From Syntrophobacterales bacterium (GTDB taxonomy: Bacteria; Desulfobacterota; Desulfobaccia; Desulfobaccales; 0-14-0-80-60-11), in contig JAGVAH010000040.1 of assembly GCA_020060385.1 (NCBI GenBank), positions 1 to 49,683 of the forward strand: a stretch of 49,683 nt of DNA. The letters are read 5' to 3'. Below are positions 24,363-31,787 of this stretch, in pieces. Position 1 is the first letter of the stretch. Each line of letters starts with the position of its first letter. Under the pieces are notes generated by a model, which made no database searches, had not been told where the DNA came from, and saw only the letters and a program-made list of their open reading frames with translations. Both the position numbers and the translations under genes were made by a program.

Positions 24363-24486
24363 GTTAGGTTATCTCCTGCATTCCCAGAGGGATGGCGGTA
24401 ATACCGGAGGCCAGATCCGGATGAAGCCAGGTGGCAAAGATTGCCTTCCCCGGCAAGTATTGCCGCACCCGGCGGCGCGGCCTAAC
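24363..24486 (+). ncRNA. candidate structured 5' leader RNA of unknown class
   Basis: GTTAGG at 24363-24368 can pair with CCTAAC at 24481-24486, closing a 124-nt domain upstream of the gene at 24561. Inside are short stems: CCGGA/TCCGG near 24405-24421, GGCAA-AGA-TTGCC near 24433-24445 and GGCAA-GTA-TTGCC near 24452-24464, plus the sequence GAAGCCAGG. Downstream, AAGGGG-TTTT-CCCCTT sits just before the ribosome-binding site. I could not match it to a known riboswitch consensus. Confidence 0.35.
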
Positions 24487-24560
24487 AAAAAATCCGGAGC
24501 AGGCCTCCGTGGAAGTCAAAGGGGTTTTCCCCTTCACACCTTTTCCCTAAGGAGAGGGGC

Positions 24561-25013
24561 ATGTTGGTAACCGGAGTATCTTTCAGTTTCGGTCAAAACC
24601 GGATCGGTCCCCAGCCAGGTCTGCAGCCCAGCCAGAATAACCTCCAGGGCTTGGCCCAGAATCTCAAATCCGGGGATCTCTCCGGGGCTAACCAGGCCTT
24701 CGCAGCCTTGCAGAAAGAACTGCAAAATGTGCAAAGCAGCCAGGAGGTCAACCAAATATCCACCTCCAGCAACCAGTTGAGCACCGATGTGCAGGGATTG
24801 GCCCAAAGTCTCCAATCCGGGGATCTGGCCGGGGCCCAAAAGGCTTTGGCCGCCTTGGAGCAAGACCTGCAAAATGCTGGATTAATTCATCCCGGAACTC
24901 ACCACCTCGCCGTCGGCCCCAGCCAGGCCGCGGCGGCCTATTCCCATGGCAGCAACGTCACCGCTAATTACGGCCTGTTAGCCCCTGGCAGTAATCTCCA
25001 GGTGAGCGCCTAG
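24561..25013 (+). CDS. small Gln/Leu-rich protein with two internal repeats
   Basis: A 150-residue protein with two near-identical blocks: residues ~28-54 (LQGLAQNLKSGDLSGANQAF...) and ~77-103 (VQGLAQSLQSGDLAGAQKAL...), separated by a Ser/Gln-rich linker. Each block reads as a helical hairpin with the sequence SGDLxGAxxAxxALxxxLQN. No signal peptide or catalytic motif is visible, and the C-terminal 45 residues are Ala/Ser/Gly-rich. AAGGAGAGG stands before the ATG. I do not recognise a named family; it resembles small repeat proteins of unknown role. Confidence 0.75.
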   Translation: MLVTGVSFSFGQNRIGPQPGLQPSQNNLQGLAQNLKSGDLSGANQAFAALQKELQNVQSSQEVNQISTSSNQLSTDVQGLAQSLQSGDLAGAQKALAALEQDLQNAGLIHPGTHHLAVGPSQAAAAYSHGSNVTANYGLLAPGSNLQVSA

Positions 25014-25056
25014 GCAGGCTGAAGGCAAAAACCGCGCCGCCACCTCTAAGGTCTAA

Positions 25057-25092
25057 GGGGTTAGCCGCTTCCGGCTAACCCCCTGTTTCTTT
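25057..25092 (+). terminator. intrinsic terminator after the repeat-protein gene
   Basis: An 11-bp perfect stem GGGGTTAGCCG / CGGCTAACCCC with a CTTC loop ends at 25082 and is followed by CTGTTTCTTTCC. It lies 44 bp after the stop of the gene at 24561. Confidence 0.7.
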
Positions 25093-25213
25093 CCCGGCAG
25101 CAATGAGGAGATGAGGGCAGGGGTCAAAAGATTTTCCTGTTCTCCAGGTGTTGGCCCCCGGGGCATTTTATGGTATTGAACCTAAGTAAATTACCCCCAG
25201 TTGGAGATCTCTT

Positions 25214-25942
25214 ATGGCCGACTGCCGCACTCTGTCCCAGGACCTGGTAACCACCCTGGCACTCAAATATGCGCCCGTGGGCGTGACTCTCCACCAGGAG
25301 ACGGACCCCCTGCCCCCTGGGATGCCATTTACGGAGGGAAAATTCAAAAGCTACTGCCAGGCCCTGGTGTTAGCCGGGGAAGGCCGGAGCCTGCTCCTGG
25401 CCAAAGACCAGATGGGCTGCAAGCTGGGCACCGCGGTCCTGGGCTTCGAGAAGGGCCGGGAATTGGAGGAGTTCCTGGACGACGGGGTCCTGGAAAAATA
25501 CGGGGTGGGCCTCTACGGCAGCGAGGAGGCCTCCGCGGCCACCATCCGCAAGGCCCTTTATTTGGAGCCGGGGAAGACCCGGGCCGCGTGCATCGCCCCC
25601 TTGGCGTCTTTTACCGACAGTCCCCAGGTGGTGGTCTTCACCGCGAACAGCGAGCAGGTGATGTGGCTCCTCTATGCGGTGAACTACGAAAGGGGGGGCA
25701 GGATGGACCTGCCCCAATCCGGGGGGGCCTTGGGGGGCTGCTCCGATATTACCGTGCTGCCCCTCTTAGAAAAGATTCCCAACCTCACCTTCCTGGGTCT
25801 GGGCTGCCGCCTGAAAACCGGTCTGGACCCCTGCCACCTGATGCTGGGCCTGCCCTTTAGCGCCCTGGAGGCCACCCACCGGCACCTCCTGGACATGGCC
25901 AAACCCATCGCCATGCTCCAGAAGGCCCGGGCCGGGGCATGA
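25214..25942 (+). CDS. DUF169 family protein
   Basis: A 242-residue soluble protein of the DUF169 (COG2043-like) family, recognised from KYAPVGVTLHQETDPLPPG near the N-terminus, the CQALVLAGEGRSLLLAKDQMGCKLGTAVLGF segment, and the later CIAPLASF...PQVVVFTANSEQVMWL, GGCSDITVLP and GLGCRLKTGLDPCHLMLGLPF. The conserved Cys residues (for example in YCQA, GCKLG, GGCSD) hint at a metal or cofactor site. The family occurs in many anaerobes without an assigned function. GGAG lies 8 bases before the ATG. A partial MITE-like repeat follows the stop. Confidence 0.87.
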   Translation: MADCRTLSQDLVTTLALKYAPVGVTLHQETDPLPPGMPFTEGKFKSYCQALVLAGEGRSLLLAKDQMGCKLGTAVLGFEKGRELEEFLDDGVLEKYGVGLYGSEEASAATIRKALYLEPGKTRAACIAPLASFTDSPQVVVFTANSEQVMWLLYAVNYERGGRMDLPQSGGALGGCSDITVLPLLEKIPNLTFLGLGCRLKTGLDPCHLMLGLPFSALEATHRHLLDMAKPIAMLQKARAGA

Positions 25943-25950
25943 GGAACTAG

Positions 25951-26013
25951 TGTAGGCGGACGAACACCAGGTTCGCCCCTATAAAAAAATTGCTTTTGGA
26001 TTGCGACTTGGCG
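25951..26013. mobile_element. partial copy of the ATACCA/TCGCAATC MITE-like element
   Basis: Only the right half is present: GGCGGACGAACACCAGGTTCGCCCC through GGATTGCGACTTGG, matching the right arm of the copies at 18737 and 31474. The left arm is missing. Confidence 0.7.
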
Positions 26014-26103
26014 TCAGAGGGGAACAGGCAGAAAAGAACCGGGGACCAAGAGATTACCAGCTGCTCAGCCACTAACCACTGATTATTGATTACTGATCAT
26101 TGG

Positions 26104-28095
26104 CTACTCATTGCTGGCTGCTGAACGGCAGGCGTTTAAGATCTCCCGGATCTTGAGGACCAGGACGTTGACCTTGAAGGGTTTCTGGAGAAATCCCACG
26201 TTATCCTTGAGGATGCCATTATTGACAATGGCGTTTTCGGTATAACCGGACATATACAGCACCTTCATGCCGGGCCGCGTTTCCTCCAACCGTTCCACCA
26301 GTTCCCGGCCGCTCATCTGGGGGAGCACCACATCCGTCAAAATCAGATCAATGGGGGCTTTGCGCTTTTCGCAGATCAGCAGGGCCTCGCCGCCATTGGC
26401 AGCCTCCAGCACCCCGTAGCCGAACTTCTTCAGGCCCTTGGAGATTACCTCCCGCAAGGCCTTATCATCTTCCACCACCAAAATGGTCTCCCGGCCTTTC
26501 AGGTCGGTGACCATGGGGGGCTTGATCTCGCTGGTGTCCAGGTCCTCATCCACCCGGGGCAAATAGATCTTAAAGGTGGTTCCCTGTCCGGGCTCGCTGT
26601 AGACCCAAATATATCCCCCGCTCTGCCTGACAATGCCGTAGACCGTGGCCAAACCTAAGCCGGTCCCCTGCCCCATCCTTTTGGTGGTAAAAAAAGGTTC
26701 AAAGGTATGGGACTGGGTGTCCAAATCCATACCCATGCCATTATCGCTCACCGCCAGCATCACGTAAGGTCCGGGCTTGACCTCCAGATGTCTCTGTTCA
26801 TAGGTCTCGTCCAAAAAGGCGTCGGCCGTTTCAATGGTGAGCTTCCCCCCGTGGGGCATGGCATCCCGGGCATTGATGGCCAGGTTCATGATGATCTGTT
26901 CAATCTGCCCCTTATCAGCCCGCACGGCCCCCAAATCCGGATCAATCTTGGTGACCAACTCGATATCTTCGCCGATGAGGCGCCGCAGCAGCCTTTCCAT
27001 GTTGCCCACCAGGTCGTTGATGCTGATCACCCGGGGTTGGAGAATCTGTTTGCGGCTGAAGGCCAAAAGCTGTTGGGTCAGGTTGGAGCCCCGGGTGGCG
27101 GTCTTCATGATTTCTTCGGTGTAATAATAATGGGGATCTTTCCTATCCAGATCCATTTTCATGAGCTCGCCATATCCCAGGAGCGCGGTGAGCAGGTTGT
27201 TAAAGTCGTGGGCGATGCCGCCGGCTAGAATACCGATGGCCTCCATCTTCTGGGACCGGGCCAGTTGGTCTTCCAGGCGCCGGCGTTCAGTGATGTCCAT
27301 GAAATAGCCGATGGTGGACTTTTTCCCATTAAAGGAGGTGGTGGTGACCGATTCCATGGCCCACTTGATCTCCCCCTCCCTGGTCTGGAACTGGTATTCA
27401 TAGGGGGATGATCTTTTGCCTTTCAGCATCTGGATGGCATTAACCCTGATCTTCTCTTTAAATTCATTGGTGGCCAGGGTTAAACAATCCTTTCCCAGCA
27501 ATTCATCTTCGTTATAGCCGGTAATCTTTAGGAACCCGGGATTGACCATCTTAAATTTGCGGTTCTGAACGATGAAAATGCCGATGGGGGCGTAGAAGAA
27601 CAGATCCCTGAAGGCTTCTTCCAGACGCCGGCGCTTGGTAATATCGATCCCCAGCCCCACCAGGTAATTTTCGCCATCCACCGTCACCCGGCGACCGGTC
27701 AGGAGATAGGGAGTCTTGCTCTGGTCCTTGGCCAGCAGGTCAGCTTCCACCGTAGCTTTACCATCATTAAAAACCTTTTTGGCACTGGCCTCTACCTTGC
27801 TCCTATCCTCCTTCCCGAAGAAATCCAGCAGGTGTATCCTGGCAATCTCTTCGGCAGAGTATTGAGTAATTTCTTCCAGAGCCTCATTCCACCGCACCGG
27901 CTTTCCTTGATCATCGAATAAATAGAAAATGCCAGGCAAGCTTTCTATCACTGCTTCAGAGAGGATTTTTTCCGTCATCAGCCGGTGGGCCAGGTTCTTT
28001 CGTCTCTTCTCCGCCCTCTCGATTTCCAGCAGTTGCAGGCGCACCTCTTTTAATTCTTCTATGAGTTGCTCCCTGCTCTTTTCTTCGTCCTTCAT
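26104..28095 (-). CDS. hybrid sensor histidine kinase (PAS-PAS-HisKA-HATPase-REC)
   Basis: A 663-residue signalling protein without membrane helices. An N-terminal coiled coil (residues ~1-45) precedes two PAS domains (~45-150 and ~160-275; each ends with a typical DITKRRRLEE/DITERRRLED linker). The dimerisation domain has the phospho-acceptor His296 in GGIAHDFNNLLTALLGYGEL. The ATPase domain shows AVSDNGMGMD and GTGLGLATVYGIVRQSGG. A receiver domain follows with Asp588 in LILTDVVLPQMSG. Such hybrid kinases pass phosphate internally and on to a separate partner; no response regulator is adjacent. The ATG at 28095 is chosen because GAGGT lies 6 bases upstream; a TTG at 28107 would overlap that site. 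Third-position GC is lower than in the neighbours. Confidence 0.92.
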   Translation of the reverse strand: MKDEEKSREQLIEELKEVRLQLLEIERAEKRRKNLAHRLMTEKILSEAVIESLPGIFYLFDDQGKPVRWNEALEEITQYSAEEIARIHLLDFFGKEDRSKVEASAKKVFNDGKATVEADLLAKDQSKTPYLLTGRRVTVDGENYLVGLGIDITKRRRLEEAFRDLFFYAPIGIFIVQNRKFKMVNPGFLKITGYNEDELLGKDCLTLATNEFKEKIRVNAIQMLKGKRSSPYEYQFQTREGEIKWAMESVTTTSFNGKKSTIGYFMDITERRRLEDQLARSQKMEAIGILAGGIAHDFNNLLTALLGYGELMKMDLDRKDPHYYYTEEIMKTATRGSNLTQQLLAFSRKQILQPRVISINDLVGNMERLLRRLIGEDIELVTKIDPDLGAVRADKGQIEQIIMNLAINARDAMPHGGKLTIETADAFLDETYEQRHLEVKPGPYVMLAVSDNGMGMDLDTQSHTFEPFFTTKRMGQGTGLGLATVYGIVRQSGGYIWVYSEPGQGTTFKIYLPRVDEDLDTSEIKPPMVTDLKGRETILVVEDDKALREVISKGLKKFGYGVLEAANGGEALLICEKRKAPIDLILTDVVLPQMSGRELVERLEETRPGMKVLYMSGYTENAIVNNGILKDNVGFLQKPFKVNVLVLKIREILNACRSAASNE

Positions 28096-28749
28096 TCTGG
28101 ACCTCAAAGCCTGAATTTCCCGCCGTCATTAGAGCTGGCAGGCGCCTGGCCATAATTAATCAATGCATGGAAGTATTCTGAGGGGAAAAAGAAAAGGAGA
28201 TTTCTTGCTGTAACGATTCTCAGAGGACAATATTCTTTCGCCGCCATCTCTTCCACAAGTATGCCTCGTGAGGGAGTGCAATTCTCGGGAGTATCCAGGA
28301 GGTAGCTAAGTTTTCAATGTAAATTTATTGGACTGACCTTGATTAGTTAATACACCCTATTATCGGTAAGATAGCCTTTTTCCATAAATTAATTCCCCGG
28401 CATCCTACGATAAATAAAATTAAATAACAATAATTAATTATTAAAATATTCATGGTGTAAAATATAACGGGCGATAATCACATAATATTCTCTTTCTAAT
28501 TCCTGAAGGGGACGACATAAGTTAATCTGCCCATTTTGTTCCCCAGGCCTGGTTTTAGAACTGCCACTAGGGGGAGGCTTCCCCTTGGCGGTGGGCCAGA
28601 AAGACCCCCAAGGAGGCGGGAGGGCGCCAGGCTTCCCGGGATGTTCCGGGAGGGCAGGGACAAAAAACCTGGCCCAGGCGAGGTGCCTGGGCCAGGTTTT
28701 ATTGATCAGCATTGCGTCTGTTTCTGGAGATGAGCATAAGGGCAACGGC
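28096..28749. other. intergenic, partly AT-rich, no gene seen
   Basis: The left part (28100-28520) is AT-rich with TAATTAATTAT-like runs near 28425-28445. The right part is GC-rich and contains the strong hairpin at 28664-28700. I see no convincing coding frame; short frames here lack ribosome-binding sites and codon bias. Confidence 0.5.
28661..28700 (-). terminator. strong intrinsic terminator of the lipoprotein gene
   Basis: A 16-bp perfect stem (AAAACCTGGCCCAGGC and its complement) with a 5-base loop. Read on the minus strand it is followed by six T, and it lies ~50 bp beyond the stop of the gene at 28750. Confidence 0.8.
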
Positions 28750-28980
28750 TTAATATCTTCCTTGAGATTTCTGGTACTGGTCGTAAACGTAACCGCCCAG
28801 AAGGCCGGCCCCGCCCCCCACCGCCGCGCCGATGGCCGGGGATCCGGCGGCCAGGCCGATGAGCGTCCCGCCGCTCGCGCCTATGGCCCCACCGCTTAAC
28901 ACCCGCTGTTCGGTGGCAGACATGCCGGCGCAGCCGCTGATTACCAGAGCCAGAACCGTAATTGCCAAAGTCTTTCTCAT
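28750..28980 (-). CDS. small glycine-zipper lipoprotein
   Basis: A 76-residue protein. Residues 1-17 form a lipoprotein signal (MRKTLAITVLALVISGC) with the lipobox ISGC and Cys17 as the lipidation site. The mature part is a glycine zipper: GGAIGASGGTLIGLAAGSPAIGAAVGGGAGLLGG, a GxxxG-patterned helix pair that inserts in or associates with membranes, followed by a short polar tail (YVYDQYQKSQGRY). GGGGGAG precedes the ATG. Related small proteins are often envelope-stress or osmotic-response lipoproteins; the exact role is unknown. Confidence 0.88.
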   Translation of the reverse strand: MRKTLAITVLALVISGCAGMSATEQRVLSGGAIGASGGTLIGLAAGSPAIGAAVGGGAGLLGGYVYDQYQKSQGRY

Positions 28981-29401
28981 TTTGCTCTCCCCCTTTCCGC
29001 CGCCGCGGCGGCAGTCGTGGCTGCTTCTTGACTATTAGAGGCAAGAATCAAACTAACATTAACAAAATTAAACTTAGAAATTTCTTCAGAATTGGGGCAA
29101 AAAGACCGATTTTAAGAAAAAGGGATCGGGAAACTTCTTATTTTTCTATGTTTTTTCCGCCACTTCCAGGTCCTTTGGAGAGAAATAGGAAGTGTCCCCC
29201 TTTCTCTCCATTTTTTCAGAAACCTGGCCAGAGGCCCTCTCTTAAGGGGAGCCTGACAGTCAGGACCGATACCGGGAGGATTTTTCCCTTGGATACCTTT
29301 CTCCAGCAGCCATTGGCCATTTTGCTCACGGGTTTATGGATCTTCTCCATACTATTGGGTAGGAAGATTGGATGTAAATGTGGGGTTAGTGCGAAACGTT
29401 A
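28981..29401. other. upstream region of the toroid/DUF362 pair
   Basis: A divergent gap that should carry promoters for the lipoprotein (minus) and the gene at 29402 (plus). A frame reading through it ends in a TAA that overlaps the next ATG (TAATG at 29400-29404) and finishes with a hydrophobic stretch (LAILLTGLWIFSILLGRK), but it lacks a ribosome-binding site and codon bias, so I do not call it. No repeat or hairpin stands out. Confidence 0.45.
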
Positions 29402-30301
29402 ATGGGTATCTATGACCAGACAATATCTTCTGGGATTAGCCAATTAAAGGAAAGGGAGCTGGAGAGCGGCGGGTTCGCGCCGCGACCTCGCGGCCCTTAC
29501 CGGCCGGAGGCCACCTGCTGGGCCATCCTGGCCCTCTTGGATGATCCGGGGAGTCAGCCATTGATCCAGCGGGCCCGCTCCCGCCTGGGTGCGAGCCAAC
29601 TTCCTGATGGCCGGGTCTGCCTCTCTCCGGACCACCCTGAGGCCTACTGGCCCACCTCCCTGGCAGTCTTTGCCTGGCACCGCTCCCCGGAGTTCCAAAA
29701 AAACCAGGCCCTGGCGGTACAGTTTCTCCTTACCAGCAGCGGCAGGCACTGGCCCCGCCGGGCTGATTCCCCCGTGGCCCACGACACCAGCATCACAGGA
29801 TGGTCCTGGATTGCCGGGACCCATGCGTGGGTGGAGCCCACCGGCCTGGCCATGATGGCCCTGAGAATTGCCGGCTATGGCGACCATCCCCGGATGCGGG
29901 AGGGCGCGCGCCTGCTTCTGGACCGGCAATTGCCCCATGGCGGTTGGAACTATGGCAATACTGCAGTTTTTGGGCAGGAATTGCGCCCCATGCCTTTGAG
30001 CACGGCCATAGCCCTCAATGCCTTAAAGAGTGAAACCCCCAGGGAAACGGTGCAGGTGAGCCTGGCCTATTTGCACCAGAAGGTGGCAACCTTCAAGACG
30101 CCCCGCTCCCTGGGTTGGAGTCTCTTGGGGCTGGGGGCCTGGCAGGCCCGGCCGCTTCCGGCCCGGGACCTGATCTATCAGTGTCTCGCCAACCAGGAAA
30201 GATTTGGAGATTATGATACCTCCTCCCTGGCCTTAATGCTGACGACCTGGAGATTGCGGGGCGGCCTGGAGGATATTTTTGCGGGAACCCCAAGGCCATG
30301 A
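29402..30301 (+). CDS. prenyltransferase/squalene-cyclase-like alpha/alpha-toroid protein
   Basis: A 299-residue protein built of repeated helical pairs: RPEATCWAILALLDD, EAYWPTSLAVFAWHR, VEPTGLAMMALRIAG, LPLSTAIALNAL-like and RSLGWSLLGLGAW segments, with a QW-like turn QLPHGGWNYGN. This is the pattern of the squalene-hopene cyclase/prenyltransferase beta-subunit superfamily. It lacks the class II cyclase DxDD motif and is half the size of a cyclase, so it is probably not a functional terpene cyclase; a binding role or another enzyme activity is possible. No signal peptide is visible. The stop overlaps the start of the DUF362 gene (ATGA), so both are translated together. Confidence 0.75.
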   Translation: MGIYDQTISSGISQLKERELESGGFAPRPRGPYRPEATCWAILALLDDPGSQPLIQRARSRLGASQLPDGRVCLSPDHPEAYWPTSLAVFAWHRSPEFQKNQALAVQFLLTSSGRHWPRRADSPVAHDTSITGWSWIAGTHAWVEPTGLAMMALRIAGYGDHPRMREGARLLLDRQLPHGGWNYGNTAVFGQELRPMPLSTAIALNALKSETPRETVQVSLAYLHQKVATFKTPRSLGWSLLGLGAWQARPLPARDLIYQCLANQERFGDYDTSSLALMLTTWRLRGGLEDIFAGTPRP

Positions 30302-31332
30302 CGTCTGAGCAAAGCCAAAATTCAACCCCCAAGAAGGGGCTTACCCGGCGGGAGTTTGTGGCCATGGGACTGGGCGGCGCGGCCCTGGCCGCGTGCGGCC
30401 TTTACCTCTGGCCCCGCTTATCCAGACCCAAATGGCGCGAGCAGACTTTTATCGGCAAAGTGCCTGATTACCGGGCCGATATTACCGGGGTCATCCTCTC
30501 CGGATTTAAGGAATTGGGGATTTCCCCCGGGGAAATCCGGGGTAAACGCATATTATTGAAGCCCAACCTGGTGGAGACCGACCTGGGAGCCATCCATATC
30601 AATACCCATCCCGCGGTCATCCACGGGGCGGGCCAGGCCTTTCTCAAGCTGGGGGCCGCCCAGGTGATCGTGGGGGAAGGACCGGGACATTGCCGGGATA
30701 CTCTGATGCTCTTGGAAGAATCGGGCCTGGCGGCAGTGCTCTGGGAGGACCGCATTCCCTTTGTGGACTTGAATTATGATCCGGGTTACACCATTAGGAA
30801 CCCGGGCCGTTATTCATCCCTGACGCAGCTGACCTTTCCCGAGACTTTGCGCCAGGTGGATTGGGTGGTGTCCCTGGCCAAACTGAAAACCCACCATTGG
30901 GCAGGAGTGACCCTGTCCATGAAGAATCTCTTCGGGGTCATGCCCGGAAGCTATTACGGCTGGCCCAAAAACGTCCTGCATCATGCAGGCATAGAGGGGT
31001 CGATCCTCGACATCGTCTACGCCCTGAAACCCCAGTTGGCCATCGTCGATGGCATTGTGGGCATGGAAGGGGACGGGCCCATCATGGGCGCCCCCAAGCA
31101 GGCCGGAGTATTGGTCATGGGGCGCAATCTCCCGGCCGTGGATGCCACCTGTGCCCGGGTCATGGGCATCGACCCCCGCCGGGTCAAATATTTGGCAGCA
31201 GCCGAGCGTTTCCTGGGCCCGATCCGGGAAACAGAAATCGTCCAGGTGGGAGAAGGAGTGGCCGGGGTCCGGAGCCCTTTTCAATTGGTGGACTTCATTC
31301 CCGCCCATAAGGCACTGCTCCCTTTGATCTAG
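30298..31332 (+). CDS. Tat-exported DUF362 domain protein
   Basis: A 344-residue protein with a twin-arginine signal (TRREFVAMGLGGAALAACG, residues ~15-34), implying export of a folded, possibly cofactor-containing protein. The body is a DUF362 domain: KRILLKPNLVETDLGAIHINTHPAVIHG, VVSLAKLKTHHWAGVTLSMKNLFGVMPG, IVDGIVGMEGDGPIMGAPKQ and VLVMGRNLPAVDATCARVMG. The family is widespread in anaerobes and lacks a defined biochemical role; in many members it is fused to [4Fe-4S] domains, which are absent here. The ATG overlaps the stop of the toroid gene by four bases, so the two products probably act together. Confidence 0.88.
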   Translation: MTSEQSQNSTPKKGLTRREFVAMGLGGAALAACGLYLWPRLSRPKWREQTFIGKVPDYRADITGVILSGFKELGISPGEIRGKRILLKPNLVETDLGAIHINTHPAVIHGAGQAFLKLGAAQVIVGEGPGHCRDTLMLLEESGLAAVLWEDRIPFVDLNYDPGYTIRNPGRYSSLTQLTFPETLRQVDWVVSLAKLKTHHWAGVTLSMKNLFGVMPGSYYGWPKNVLHHAGIEGSILDIVYALKPQLAIVDGIVGMEGDGPIMGAPKQAGVLVMGRNLPAVDATCARVMGIDPRRVKYLAAAERFLGPIRETEIVQVGEGVAGVRSPFQLVDFIPAHKALLPLI

Positions 31333-31473
31333 ACGCCAGCAGAGAATAATATGCATTTTATTATCAAGATCATCTCTGGAGCTTACCCAGACTGGCAAAT
31401 CGGCGGGGCTTGGCGCCTGCTCAAGGCTTTTTGCAGTTAGTCCAGCGGGCCCTTTGCCCCAGGTTGCCGTCTC

Positions 31474-31595
31474 ATACCATTTCGCCATCAAAAGACATTG
31501 AACTGTAGGGGCGAATCTTGTATTCGCCCTGTGCGGGCGGACAAACACAAGGTTCGCCCCTACAAGAAAGTTGCCCTTAGACTGCAACTTGGTAT
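31474..31595. mobile_element. MITE-like 122-bp element, copy b
   Basis: Left end ATACCATTTCGCCATC and right end GACTGCAACTTGGTAT form imperfect terminal inverted repeats. Length equals copy a (18737-18858), and the interior GGGGCGAATCTTGTATTCGCC and CACAAGGTTCGCCC hairpins are the same. Confidence 0.87.
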
Positions 31596-31756
31596 CAGAT
31601 TCTTTGGATTGCGTTGATACTTAAAAAAAATCCCTGCGACTGGCCAGAAAAGTTCCCCCCACCCCAAAGTTCAGCCGCTAAAAAGCCGATGTTAACATGC
31701 AAACGTGGTATATCTTTGCCGATGGATATTTGGTAAAGGTTGCCTCATAATCTCGC

Positions 31757-31762
31757 TATAAT
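31757..31762 (+). promoter_or_regulatory. possible -10 box upstream of the secreted protein gene
   Basis: TATAAT 26 bp before the start at 31788, followed by GAGGAGG as the ribosome-binding site. A matching -35 element is not evident. Confidence 0.3.
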
Positions 31763-31787
31763 CAGTTACCAATAGAGGAGGCTCTCC

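Larger units (their letters stand above)
31333..31787. other. intergenic with MITE-like copy and a promoter-like region
   Basis: The element at 31474-31595 fills the middle. A TATAAT lies at 31757-31762, 26 bp before the ATG at 31788, but no good -35 box stands at the right distance. I see no gene here. Confidence 0.6.

Noticed and set aside
24363-24486. Cobalamin or c-di-GMP riboswitch
   Set aside because: GAAGCCAGG recalls the B12 box, but the rest of the B12 and GEMM consensus is not present, so only a generic structured leader is proposed.
28962-29402. A 146-codon plus-strand frame ending TAATG against the toroid gene
   Set aside because: No ribosome-binding site, no codon bias, overlaps the lipoprotein gene on the opposite strand and gives a low-complexity basic protein. 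The TAATG overlap alone is not sufficient.
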